Assembly: GCF_019175385.1 (NCBI RefSeq)
Contig: NC_083348.1
Span: 4,603,001 to 4,667,000 of the forward strand
Source of the DNA: Lycium barbarum
Taxonomy: Eukaryota > Streptophyta > Magnoliopsida > Solanales > Solanaceae
Reading direction: 5' to 3'
DNA length: 64,000 nucleotides
Positions within the stretch are counted from its first letter, which is position 1. Each line of letters opens with the position of its first letter. The translations under genes and the position numbers were made by a program. Below, piece after piece: positions 46,582-58,714 of this stretch. The notes beneath the pieces are model-generated. The model did not search any database, had not been told where the DNA came from, and was given only the letters and a program-made list of their open reading frames with translations.

Positions 46582-49500
46582 ATGATGTTTAAATCACTCA
46601 TATGGAATATAATATTAGTAAGGAATCAGAAAGCCTTTCATAGCTACAAATGTTAAATAGGCATCATAAATTCTTTTTAGTTGCATTGATGGAAACTTTT
46701 CAACAAATCACTCAAACTCAACATTATAGGAGGAGATTGAACATGCATACAACTTTGTCCAATATCAATGGAAAAGTTTGGGTGTTTATAGTAGAAAATA
46801 TTGAGGTGGAGGTGTTGTTGGACTCATCACAACAGGTAACATTGAGGTTGTTTTTCCAGGAATTCAATGAAGAGCTAATTACCACCCTGGTATATGCTAA
46901 ATGTGATGCTCCTGAGAGATTGGAATTATAGGAAAACCTATATCAGTTGGCTAACAATATTACAAGTACTTGGATGGTAGGGGGTGATTTCAATGTTGTA
47001 ATGAATCAAGAAGAAAAGATTGGTGGATTGCCAGTAAATATGAATGACTCAGAGGATTTTGCATTTTGTGTCAACTCTTGTAAGCTAAAAGAGATACAAT
47101 TCAAGGGTAGCCCTTTCACTTAACGGAATGGCAGGGTGGATAATGAATGTATATTTGAAAGGTTGGATAGAATGTTGGTTAATTCTCAGATGCAGACTTG
47201 GTTGGGTAATATGGAAGTTGAACATCTAGCAAGAATTGGCTCAGACCATGCACCACTCCTTTGTTCTTATGGTGCAGTTACTGCTAATGTGCCTAAACCT
47301 ATCAAATTTCTAAATTTTGGACTGATCATGAGACTTTTCATGATACAGTTAAGCAAAACTGGCAGTATCATGAACCACTGGATCCTTTCATTAGTTTTAA
47401 AGCCAACCTTAAACACTTGAAGGGTGTCCTTTCTAAGTGGAGTAGGGAGGTGTATGGAGACCTGTTTAAATAGTTAATTATTATGGAGGAGATTGTCAAA
47501 ATCAAGGAGGAATTATTTGAGGAGGTTCCTATTGCTACTAACAGGTATGTACTGCAGTGTGCTCATGCTGAGTATAAAAGATATCTTCATTTTGAGGAGG
47601 AATACTGGAGACAAAAGGAAGGAGTTGATTGGTTTGTGGAGGGTGATATAAATACTAGATTATTTCACAATCTAATGAGGGGTAGAAGGAGGAAGCTGAC
47701 AGTCAGATGGATTCAAGGATTGGATGGCTCATGGATAGAGGATGAAGCTCAAATGGCTAGTCAAGCTGTGCAGTTCTATCAAGCAGAATTTTCGCATGAG
47801 GAGGTGTAGACTCAAAGTAGACTTCTAGATTATATTCCTCATCTTGTTGATCAGCAGGCCAATGTTGCATTATGTTGCATTCCTAGCTGTGAAGAAGTCA
47901 AGCAAGCTATTTTCAATCTTAGTAGGACAAGTGCTAGTGGTCCTGATGGATTTCCTGGCAAATTTTACCAATCATGCTGGGATGTGGTGGGGAGGGATAT
48001 ATTCAGGTTGGTGGAGGCATTTTTCAATTGTCATTCTCTCCTTAAGTCCATTACTCACACAAATTTGGTTCTTCTCCCAAAAAAGGACACAGTGCAAGCT
48101 TTTTCAAATCTAAGGCCTATAAGTCTTAGTAACTTTGTCGACAAAGTCATCTCTAGGGCGGTTCATGATAGGTTTGAAAAGGTGTTACCATCTCTCATAT
48201 CCAGAAACCAGACAGGATTTGCCAAAGGAATGAGCATCATTGAAAATGTATTACTAGCACAAGAGATAGTCACTGATATTAGAAAGAGTGGCAAGCCTGC
48301 CAATGTAGTTATCAAGTTGGGTATGGCTAAGGCATATGATAGAGTGTGCTGGAGTTTTCTTGTTAAAGTACTGGAGAGATTGGGATTTGCTAGTCAATTC
48401 CTAGATCAAATATGGAGGTTGTTGGCAAATCACTGGTATTCAGTACTATTCAATGGCCAATCCACAGGTTTCTTTCACTCAACTAGGGGAGTTAAGCAGG
48501 GTGATCCTTTATCACCTGCTTTGTTTATTTTATCTATAGAGGTCCTGTCAAGATCTCTTAATGCTTTGTTTGATGATTCTTGTTATATGGGATATAGATT
48601 ACCTAAGTGGAGTTTTAATATTAATCATCTGTCCTATGCTAATGATACAATTTATCTTCACTTCAGCAGAGAAGATTTCTCTTCAGAAAATCATGAAGGT
48701 GTTGCAAGATTATGAGAAGGAGTCTGTTCAGCTTATAAATAAAGACGAGTGCATTCTACATGTTTCATAAGGTGCTAGTATCAATAAGTTATCAGGTGGA
48801 AATTATCACTGGTTTCTATAGAGAAGCTTTTCCTTTGAAATACGTAGGCTGTCCAATCTTTCATTCTAGGAGGAAAAAGGTGTTTTATAATGATCACATT
48901 AAGAAGGAGAAAAATAAGCTGCAGAACTGGAAAGGCAAGTTACTATCTCATGGAGGGAAATCAGTGTTGATAAGCAATGTCCTTCCAAGTATCCCAGTCT
49001 ATTTACTGTCTACTGTTGTTCCAACAAAATACACTATTAATGAGCTTTATAAAATATTTGCAAGATTTTTTTTGGGCTAACAAAGAAGAGGGAGGAAGCA
49101 AACATTGGGTGCATGGACTAAGATCTGTTTACCAAAAAAAGAGGGAGGACTTGGTTTTAGATCTTTATAAGATGTTTCTAAAGCTTTGTTTGCAAAACTC
49201 TAGTGGAAGTTCAGGACAGAAAATACTATGTGGACAACTTTCATGTGGAATAAATACTGCAAGAAATTTAGGCCTACTGAGGTGCAATGGAGAGGTGGTT
49301 CTCAAGAGTGGAAGAAAATGCTGGATGCTTCGGTAAGTACTGATAATTTTATCTGGTGGGAGCCAAGGAATGGGGAATGTAATGTATAGCTAGATAATTG
49401 GTCCAAGCTTGGATGTTTAAAACATATTGCTCCAGTTCATTCCCATATTGATGAGCTGAGGTTTTTCATGACTGCTGAAGGGTGGGACTTCTTGAGGATT

Positions 49501-50728
49501 TAGGATGAACTTCCTCTAAACATTGTTGATCATGTTAAAAATTCACTAGGGGCTGGGGAGATTGTGGAGGATAAAGATCACCCTTGGTGAATGTTGAGTA
49601 ATAATGGGAAATTTTCAGTGAAGAGTGTATGAAATGAACTAAGGCAACATGGCCAGAGTTTTGTACAGTTTATACAAATCTGGAGTAAGGGGATTCCTTT
49701 CAAGATTGGTTTTTTTATTATGGAGACTGTGGAAATACAAATTACCAGTTGATGATGTTCTCAAAAGAATGCATATAGCAATAGTGTCTAAATGCAGATA
49801 TTGTGTTGATTCTCAGCAAGAGGAAACAGTTCAGCATTTGTTTCTTACAGGAGACTTTGCTAAGTCTGTATAGAATTTCTACACTACAACTGCTGGAATT
49901 TCAGGACCTCTAGTACAAGTTCATCAGGCTATGGTTACAAAGTGGAATAGTTAATGCATTCCTTTGTTAAATCCAATATACCATGTTGTTCCTGCATTTA
50001 TCTGTTGGCAGCTGTGGAGGAAGAGAAATGATATTATGCATGGGAAGAGCATGAGCACAGATAAGGTTCTATATAGGATCAATTATAATCTGCATAACCT
50101 GGTGAGAGATGTTTATCCTTGGTTAAAGGAGGTCCCTCATGATTGGCCTCAGTTGATCAAGTTCTTAGAAGGAGTTAGATCTACTAGTTCCATCAGACTA
50201 GTCCACTGGAATTATCCTAGAGTAGGTTGGTTCAAATGCAACACAGATGGAGCCTCTAGAGGCAACCCTGGATTAAGTTCTGTAGCTTTTTGTATTAGGG
50301 ATGACAGAGGGGATTTGGTGTATGCTAGTGCTAGACAATTACAGGTTACAACAAATATAGTTGCAGAAGCAACTGTCATGCGAGATGCTGTGATTTATTA
50401 CATCTCCCATCAGTTATTCCCAGTGATTATTGAGTCTGATTAATTGACTATGATCAACATCTTGGAGGATAAATGGGACTGTCCATGGAAGATTAGTGTG
50501 GAAGTGAGGTTGATCAAGCAATGGAGCAATAACGGACCAGTGCAGTTTGCTCACATTCTGAGGGAAGGCAATGCACTGGCAGATTATTTAACTAACTTAG
50601 TGTTTGATTTTCCAGGTTCTATTCAGTTTGTGGAATTGCCAGTAGGTGCAAGGAAGATCTGTAACAGTGATAAGAGTGCAAGACCATACATCAGATTTTC
50701 AGATAATAGACCTAAGGAACCAGACTAG
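46582..50728 (+). pseudogene. LINE copy 2 ORF2 (endonuclease-RT-zf-RVT-RNase H), broken
   Basis: The endonuclease starts at ATG 46582 (SLIWNI; VALMETF; GGDFNVVM; GSDHAPLL). The RT spans about 47480-49340 with NQTGFAKGMS and GVKQGDPLSP. Two catalytic aspartates are changed: motif A reads KLGMAKAYDR (GGT at 48320-48322 in place of an Asp codon) and motif C reads SYAND (AAT at 48641-48643). zf-RVT lies at 49649-49873 (FLLWRLWKYK, VQHLFL) and RNase H at about 50230-50660 (CNTDGASRGNPG, NIVAEATVMRDA, VIIESD) with a TAA at 50441. LINE copy 1 retains both RT aspartates, so the changes are lesions of this copy. Confidence 0.9.
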
Positions 50729-51213
50729 GTATTGACATGGATTACACAGTTTGAATGATATCACCTGATAAACTATAGAGTTATCTAAGATTTCCCTATC
50801 CAGTATATGATATTAACAGTTTATCTATTCATTCTGCTAGAAAGGATCTTTTAGATGATTTTGTAGTTGTTTTATAGGATTCTGGCTGGTGATTTTCACT
50901 ACAGCAATGCATGACTGAAGGCAGAAGTTGCAAATTAACACCTTTTGAATAGTTTATCATACTGATTGCTTGAGTTATTCAGTTGGATTTGATGACATAG
51001 CACCTAGTGAGAGCTTGGGGTGACTGATAGTGACATCAATCCAAGGCAGTTGTTACTGACTACTATGTATTTAGAGAAGAGCTTTGATAATTTCTGCAAC
51101 ACATTGTATATAATTTAGCTTTAGATTTTAGTTTATGCTTTAGACTTTCTTCCTGTAAATATTTGTTTTGATTAATAAATCATCACCAGCTGCTGGTGTG
51201 TGATTCTTTTGCT

Positions 51214-51225
51214 AAAAAAAAAAAA
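51214..51225 (+). other. Poly-A tail of LINE copy 2
   Basis: Twelve A residues end the element and are followed directly by the candidate target duplication. Confidence 0.85.
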
Positions 51226-53499
51226 TTAATGTGGTCTTCAAAATATACTTCTTGTATACACTATGATGTATACAAGTCATGTATATTTTGTATATATTCA
51301 GTATATGGCATGTATATCAACCACAAACAATGGAAAGGGGTAGGATTTTCCATGGTGGTTAACTCAACAAGGCAGAATCTAACAACTTCAAACAAGTAAC
51401 ACACAACTTTTGTTGAAAGAGAAAAGCCATAGATTCATTACACTTTTGAAATGAGATTTAAACTTTAAAGATTTACTTCAACAACAATGGATTACCTTGA
51501 CATATTAATTCTTTTATTTATCCTAGAGGGTCCCATAATGTGTGATTTCACATAGGGGAACCCCAGCAACCAAAGATGGAAAAAAGACCAACTGAGTTTG
51601 ACTAGAAACTCTAAGTCTTGTTCCCTTCCTTCTTGATCCTAGTTAAGTCACACACATGATCCTTCACATTTTAAGTGATCACCTCTTATTAATGTGACCT
51701 TTAAATCCTACTTCATTTACTCAAGTATAAATAGACTCTTGGCTATGTTCAAACAAAGTGTAGGTATTCAGAACAGACAACAACAGATTCTCAAGGAAAT
51801 ATTACATAAAATTTTAACTAGGAAGTGGCATGGATACTTTGACAGACCACAAATGAATGCGAACAATAGGTTTAACACCAATACTTAACAAGGTAAGACA
51901 GGATATCAATTTTGTTTTTAGGCCAGATTCCAAAGGAAGTAATAATGCACTGTTGGTTCATATGTGTAATCAAGATATTTACAAATACTTAGAGGAAAAA
52001 ACACCAGTTAAAAGCACAAGAAACACAGTCAATAAGCTACTAGTTTGTAGTTAATTAAATGAAACATGTATGGGACCTTTTAAGCAAAGTTACAAACTCA
52101 AACTAGTGAACATGATTTAACTATTACTAACACACAGGCCATACTCAATCAACTACAACCCCTAATTTATCAAATTTGAATGAAACAAACATGGATTAAA
52201 TAATTCTAAGCAATCAATTAAGTATATGAGCATGGTTAAAAAGGATTATGAACCAACTAACCTTAAAACAGTTAAGTAACGAAACATAATTAACAAACTA
52301 TAGGTCAACTGATCTCAAAGTAGTAAGCACTTTTGATATGATCAATAGAAACTATAAACCAACTAATCTCAAATAGGTAAGTACTTAGACATGATCAACA
52401 GAAACTATAAACTCCTAATCCTAATTAAACATATAGACATGATTATCAAAAACTATAAACACCTAATCCTAGTTAAGCATATCGGCAGGATTAACTAACT
52501 ACTAATCTGGACTAATAGCAATAAAGTAATGTAAATTCTAACTAAGGAACATGATTAATACTAAGCAGCTCCGGAATCACACTAAAGCAAACTTAAACTA
52601 AGATTAACTAAGCCTAAAAGACTACACAAAACAGAAAATAAATCACATAAAAGCAGTTTAAAACACAAAATAATAAAAATTAACTAAAGGAAAGTGGGTT
52701 ACCTTTTTTGAGTGCAGCCTCTATAGAGATTGAACCTTTGGAGACCCAAAAACCCAGCCACAAAAACCTAGAAAAAATAAACTTTAAAATTTTACTTAAC
52801 TCAGAAAAGTTAAAGGTCTCAAATATTTTGAAACCCTAAGTATTTCGAATTCTCTGAGTATATTAAATTTTAGTATGCTCAAACTTGTCCAAATAATGGA
52901 GAATAAGGTTATTTATATAGAAATCCCCAAACCCCCAAACCCTAATTTGATTTTGATGTGGGACAACTTCCAATTCTGAGAATTGGCATATCCACAACAA
53001 TCAAAGGTTGAGATTAAACCAAATACGTATCAAGGGCCAAATCTGACCCAAAAGTGGTCAATCCACTTGGTTCATCATGAACCAATAAGAACATAGTACT
53101 CAAATTCGCAAGCAAACAATAACAATTAAAGATTCCAGTCTTTGACCGTTGACAACGCAAAAAGAAAAGAAAAATCGAGTATTATACTGTGTTTGGGGTT
53201 GAGGCATGGTGGAGAGAGGACGGAGCATTAAATTCTTACTCCATCCGGCCATGCCAGACCTGGAAAAGGTGCTGTACAACTAACCCATTGCCAAAAATGG
53301 CCTCGATGACGAAGGAAAGAGAAATAGGACCGAGCGACGCTTAGGGTTTCTCTTTGAGAGAAACCCTTCACACGATAAGGGGTCGTTTGTTATGAATGGA
53401 AAACAAAAAAGGGGTTTTACCCCTTTAACATGTGAGTGGGGTGGGTCTCAGTCTGTTGGATTGGGCCTGGCCGAGTTTAAAGAGAAATTAAGGGGGCAA

Positions 53500-53575
53500 T
53501 GTATATATATACGTATATATATACATGAAACACATGTATATTTGTGTATATACTCATATATATATATATATGGGA
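53500..53575. repeat. TA-rich microsatellite in LTR R
   Basis: Runs of TATATA mixed with CATG and TGTA words. Similar tracts lie at 37555-37605 in LTR F, as expected for the same LTR family, and near 58414-58445 in LTR D. Confidence 0.6.
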
Positions 53576-54457
53576 TGGCTTTAACACTATTTAGGTAAAT
53601 GGCCAAAATTAATAAAACACTAATTAATTTAAACACAATTAACCAATTGTTTGAACTAAGACACAACTAATTTTGTAATAAGTTCAAGTCTGCAATTATA
53701 GCCTTTATTGAATTCAAACCATGAGATTGGCTATTTCAATTGTGTCCATAATTAACTAACTTGCCCACTTGATTGAATTAATGGCATGGCTAATTATGCA
53801 AAAAGACATAATTTGCAATTATGACCTTAATTGATTTAAACCATGGAAATTGGCTATTTCAATTATGGCCACACTTAATCTAATCAACCAATTAAAAGCT
53901 ATTTTTTGCAATAATGACCTAAATTGATTTAAACCATGGAAATTGGTTATTTCAATTAAGGTATGAATTTCCCAACAAATTGATTATTTTAATTGTAGCC
54001 ACTATTAGTCAAATAACGAACAAATTTATGCAATTAATCACAATTAAGCACTCAATTAATTGTGATAAATTCTGATAAATTGAGCATGCAAAATTTAAGA
54101 ATTGAGGGTAAAATGATTAATTCACTTAATTAATCAGACCTCTTGAATTTAAACGAAATAATATACTTGCTAATTGACAATTAATAATTTAAACAATTAA
54201 ATAATTGTTGTAAATTGCTTTTCTCTTAGTTAATTTAGCAAATGTCTTAATTGTTGCAACAAATGTGTAAATTAATTTCTCAATGACTTATAATATTATA
54301 GGAACTATTTTACCAAATAAGAATGGTAAAATATTATCTAAATAATTTTATAAAATCATTTTGACTTCTAAAAAAATACAAATTTCACTCTGTTTGATAT
54401 TCAAGGACTCTGGTAAATTAAAATAAATTAAGGGAGGTCAAAAATTAGGTGTCAACA

Positions 54458-55720
54458 ACTATTTTGAGCGACCTGTTTAGAACATGTATGGTGTATGTTC
54501 GGAAAGGCCATGCCTTTTCTGAAAATGGAAATGTCCGTTGGGAAAATATTCCGTGAATTTCTAAATTAATTTTAGCGAATGAATAATATAAATTTGGTCT
54601 AAAAAGATTATCAATCAATCAGATCATTTGACCAAATCCAAATTCGAAGCCAAGACAAGCGACGACGGATGCGCGAGGGGAGTCCCTCTTCTTAACTCTA
54701 TCAATTAATTAGATCATTTAACCGAACTCGAACCGAGCGACGACGATGGCGTGAAGGAAGTCCCTATTCTCAACTCTTTAGGAGCTAGAAGAAGTGCTCT
54801 CTATTTAAGCAGACTTATTTTCCTTTCCACTACTATGTAGGACAAAGCTAGCTTTCAAAAAGGACTTTGCTTTAAATCTCATTTTCCCCCCATTTTCTTT
54901 TTCCCTCCATTTATCATTCACACCCACTTAGCTAACTTCATTCATTAGTTAGCTTCAACAAGAATAACAGGTTTGATATAGAGACTCCGATCTAATTTCT
55001 GAAAGTACTGAAGATTTATTACCAAATCAAATACTATTGCATTTTAGCTTCTATCTTTTGTGGTGTCTACACTAGAATATATGTTACGAGTACAATGTGA
55101 AGGAAATTGTATTCCTCTACGCTTATTCTGTTTTTATTTTTACATCATTTATTATAGCGTAGAACCATGGCAAGCAAAATAATGCAATTGTTGGCTTTCT
55201 TGTTGTAATGCTTCTTTTCTATTTGTTGCATGTGTTGCTCTCTTAAATAGTCTTGCAGAAGGTTGAGAACCAATTCCATCTCACATATTCTTTTTGACAT
55301 TCTCAAAGCGTTAAAATACATAGCATATTGTACACTTTGACACGTGAAAATGGGCATCTTAAAGTTATTGGGTATTAGTACATCATAGTATGAAGCTTCA
55401 TGAGCAAGGAGAGCTTCTGGAAGGCCACTTTCAAGCTATGCTACTTTGAAAGGCACTTTCAAAATGCCAGTGTTGATTCAAGTCCACATTCAAGCAGCTT
55501 GAAAATCCATTTAACTTCCCATTAGGACACCTCTATTGAAAAAAATTGTCTTCTTTTAACCTCTTGCATTGATTTCTCACATTTCTAGGAGACGGGGAAA
55601 GGCCACAAAGCAACAAAAAAAAAAAATCTAATGTGATGATGTTCTTGTTAGAAAAAATACCACAATATTGATATTGGATTTGAAATTAAAAATAGTACCA
55701 AATTATCACAAACACTGTGT
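54458..55720. other. Unassigned region, possible LTR remnant
   Basis: Two related blocks (near 54618-54690 and 54700-54770; ATCATTTGACC or ATCATTTAACC, GCGACGACG, AGTCCCT) form a diverged direct repeat. A TATTTAAG box near 54803 and a pyrimidine-rich leader follow, suggesting an LTR promoter on plus. No termini or coding part were identified. A 70-codon minus frame at 55357-55145 is not recognised. Confidence 0.35.
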
Positions 55721-56449
55721 TGTGACAAGCCATGTCTTGAAAGTCATTTCAGCCCAACTCTGGTGCAAATTATTAAGGCCGGTCGGTCACTCCCCAAGGT
55801 TTCACAGCTCTTCCAAACACGTGCACTCGTGGTAGAAAATTTGGAGGTTGCCCAAAATAATTGCCTAGTTTCACTATCCAAATTAATAAGTCGTGAAGGC
55901 ACTAACTCCTACCACGTTAGTAAACCATCCACAACCCGTTATAACAGTTTAATAAGAAATTTAAATGTGGAAAAGAAATCAGACAAGTTAGTTAAAAGCC
56001 TCAATAAATCGATAGTCATATAAAACATAATAAAGTGTTTACAACCCCCAAAATCTGGTGTAACTAGTACAAGAACATCTAAGATAAGATTACAAGTCTG
56101 AAATAGTACTTAATACACTGTCTGAAATATAAGACAGAAAGATAAAGGTAGACGGAGAAAATTGTTACGCCTCAGAATTTCAGGTTGTTGCGCGGTAAAG
56201 AGACTAACGCAAGTTAAGGTGGTTATGGCATCCCTACAAGCAAGAAGGGATACTTAATGATTCTAATTAGGATTCCAAAGACACTTGAGGAGAGAGAGGA
56301 GATCTCATTGGAGAAAGTTAAGGCAGAGAGTGTCTTACCCCGTGTACAAATATACCAGCAGGTGTTTCTAGAAATTTACGGGCCTATGAGTTGAACGGAT
56401 TAAATCAGCGAAATCTGAACTGAATCAGGAAAGTCTGCAGGCACCAGTC

Positions 56450-56605
56450 ACAGTCGATGGGCCATCGACATATCAATGGGCCATCGACATGTCAATGGAC
56501 CATCGATGTGTACCGTCCCTGCGTTTCTGCAATCAGACATTTGCAAGTATGCATCGACGAATCGTCGACACTTTGACAGGTCGTCGACCCGGCCGTCGAA
56601 CCATC
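56450..56605 (+). repeat. Palindromic word array, LTR D
   Basis: Repeats of CCATCGA / TCGATGG and GTCGAC-type words end about 25 bp before the TATAAATAG box. Confidence 0.78.
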
Positions 56606-58118
56606 TCTCTAGAATATTCTGGTTTCGGCTATAAATAGACGACCCTTGTCTAAAATTTTCAGATTTCATTTTCTCTTTAAGTCTTGAAAGCACTAGAACA
56701 TTCCTCACATCATATTATGATATATCCAAGAGAAATCAAGGAGTAAACACCAAGAAATTGTGGAATCAAGTGCAAGGATACTCTCTAGGGTTTGTGAAAA
56801 CCAAGAATCTATTTGGTGTTGAAGTAGGGTTTTCTCCAAGTGAAGTAATTCCATTCAAAGTTCATTCCTACATTATCAAAGGTAAGCTTTATGTTCAATT
56901 CATGTTATTAAGAGTATTGAGAGGTTAAAAGACTTGGATTATGGCAGGGAGGAGAATATGGAGTACAAATATGGAAATAGTGATACTCTTGATTAGTGAC
57001 TTAACTTGAATAATACTTCTTGACATGTTATTAGTACAAACTTGTGGTGAATGGTACGAATGATATTAAAGGAGTATGTTATGAGAATGAGTAGGATGTT
57101 TTAATATAGGTACGGTTATGGATGATCTTGAAGGTGGATTTAAGATGTAAACAATGTTTAACTTAACGAACCTATTGATTATGTTATCATGAGTGTTCTC
57201 ATGGATGTTTGAGCGTTATCTTATTTCATGGAAGAAATTGTCGAAACAAAGAAAGTGTCACCGAATTTCCATATTCTTTTAGTTGCTTTAGCTTAAGCTT
57301 AAATATGTTTTTGGTTGTTTAACCTTAGTACAAACTCTCTTGAAGGTAGAATCGCGAGCTTGAAAGGCAAACAATCAGACGATAAAGTTGAGGAGACGGA
57401 AAGGTATGTGAGGCTAGCCCCATTCTTTCAAAAAGGCATGATTCTTATATTATTGTCTTCTCTATATTTTCATGACCATCTTACATTCCAAGAGTCGAAA
57501 GTTCAAGATTGTTAAGAGTTCCTTATGAGATAGTGATGGGGTGTGTTTTACGATAATGATGAGGTTGATGATTCTAACTCTAAAGATTCCAAAGTTTATG
57601 AGTTGATGCTTCTATAAGGTTTATGATCTTATTCTATGTTTCTCCTTGATGATTGTTCATTCTTGTTAGTCTCACCTCATGTCACTAGTTCCTTCAAGGT
57701 GAGACATGACGAACATGACTATTCTATAATATAATCAGAGGTTACCGACCTTACGTCACTCCGATAGAGTTATAGCTATTCTTGAGCTCTCATACATGCA
57801 TTATGTTATGTACATGTATGGTAAAACTGCGCCTATTTGGCCGGACATGACACCACTTCGGTGGGCGGCTTATGGATAATGATAACACCGTGCCTATTTG
57901 GCCGGATATGACACCACTAATGGGCAGCGTCATATGATTACCCCGGACGCGGGCTAATGATGCTATTGATTCAGACAGATTATGTATGTATATGTGATAT
58001 GTTGAAAGGTAAAAGTGAGCATGCATGATTCCGCCTTAAGAGGCAAGCAGTTATAGTTATCTTTTCTTCTTATGCTTTCGATGTTCCTTATTATGTTATC
58101 ACATATGCCTTACATACT

Positions 58119-58137
58119 CAGTACAATGTTCGTACTA
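58119..58137 (+). promoter_or_regulatory. CAGTAC-type hairpin, LTR D
   Basis: CAGTAC...GTACTA, five of six pairs, 7-base loop, preceded by TACATACT as in LTR B. Confidence 0.55.
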
Positions 58138-58690
58138 ACGTCCTTTTCTTTATGGACGTTGTGTTCATGCCCACAGGGAGACGGAGTAAACGCTTAGGAG
58201 CTTACTCAGTAGGATTACACAAGCACCCCACTACTCCGGAGGTGCAGTTTTGATATATTGTCTTGTATTCATATTCGAGTATGACGGGGTCCTGTCCTAT
58301 CCTTATGTCTCAGTACTCTAGTAGAGGCTCGTAGATACGTATATGTGGGTAGTAGTTATCTCATGGATATGTCAGTGTATTTTTTTATATCATTTTTACA
58401 GCCGAGAAGGCTTGTGTGTATATATATATATATATGTGTGTGTGTTTCCTTGTAGATTGTGTATGTTCAGGTTGGGTATGATGATTAGCATAATGAGTGG
58501 TACTCGGTAGTAAGCTCCGGGTACCCGTCATGGCCCTCGTCGGGTCGTGACGAAAATTCGGTGCTACGAATCGGCATGTAGCTCACCCCGAACTCTCCAG
58601 AATGGCCTCCTAAATGAGAACCTGAACAGTCTCGCGGACCACTGGTACTAGACACCAACTACACACAAAAGAGTGCAACAAGTGTAGCGC

Positions 58691-58714
58691 GAGTACAAAG
58701 ATCAATAGGTACTC
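58691..58714 (-). promoter_or_regulatory. GAGTAC/GTACTC hairpin, LTR E
   Basis: Perfect six-base stem with a 12-base loop in the distal LTR on minus. Confidence 0.5.

Larger units (their letters stand above)
44368..51225 (+). mobile_element. L1-type LINE (copy 2), near full length, inside LTR R
   Basis: 5' UTR, ORF1, ORF2, 3' UTR with an AATAAA near 51174, and a 12-A tail (51214-51225). A 14-bp candidate duplication flanks it: TTAATATGGTATTC at 44354-44367 and TTAATGTGGTCTTC at 51226-51239 (12 of 14 identical). LTR R sequence continues on both sides. It is the same family as LINE copy 1 and on the opposite strand. Many stops and frameshifts are present. Confidence 0.9.
42556..54457 (-). mobile_element. 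Tat/Ogre-like LTR R, opposite in orientation to F, carrying a LINE
   Basis: On minus it begins TGTTGACACC (54457) and ends CCGTAACA (42556). Without the LINE it is about 5.03 kb. The 3'-terminal 90 bases match those of LTR F; the start and the TATA-to-donor region match as well. On minus a TATATAAAT box lies at 52919-52911, with an AAAAG|GTAACC donor-like site at 52702. The flanking 5-mers TACCG and ACTAT do not match, so either a recombination or deletion removed one side or it is not a simple insertion. No internal domain is attached. Confidence 0.78.
56163..58552 (+). mobile_element. Solo LTR D (chromovirus-type) nested in LTR E
   Basis: It starts TGTTACGCCTC and ends GGGTCGTGACG, with the final A changed to G. 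The 5-bp AAAAT is duplicated perfectly at 56158-56162 and 58553-58557. 2390 bp, no internal domain. TATAAATAG lies at 56630-56638, the AAAG|GTAAGC donor-like site at 56882 and the hairpin at 58119-58137. The layout matches LTR B closely, and the donor context TTCATTCCTACAT is shared, so the two families are related. Confidence 0.9.

Noticed and set aside
55145..55357. 70-residue minus frame with a helical look (RMSKRICEMELVLNLL)
   Set aside because: No family recognised, short and isolated. Not supported as a gene.
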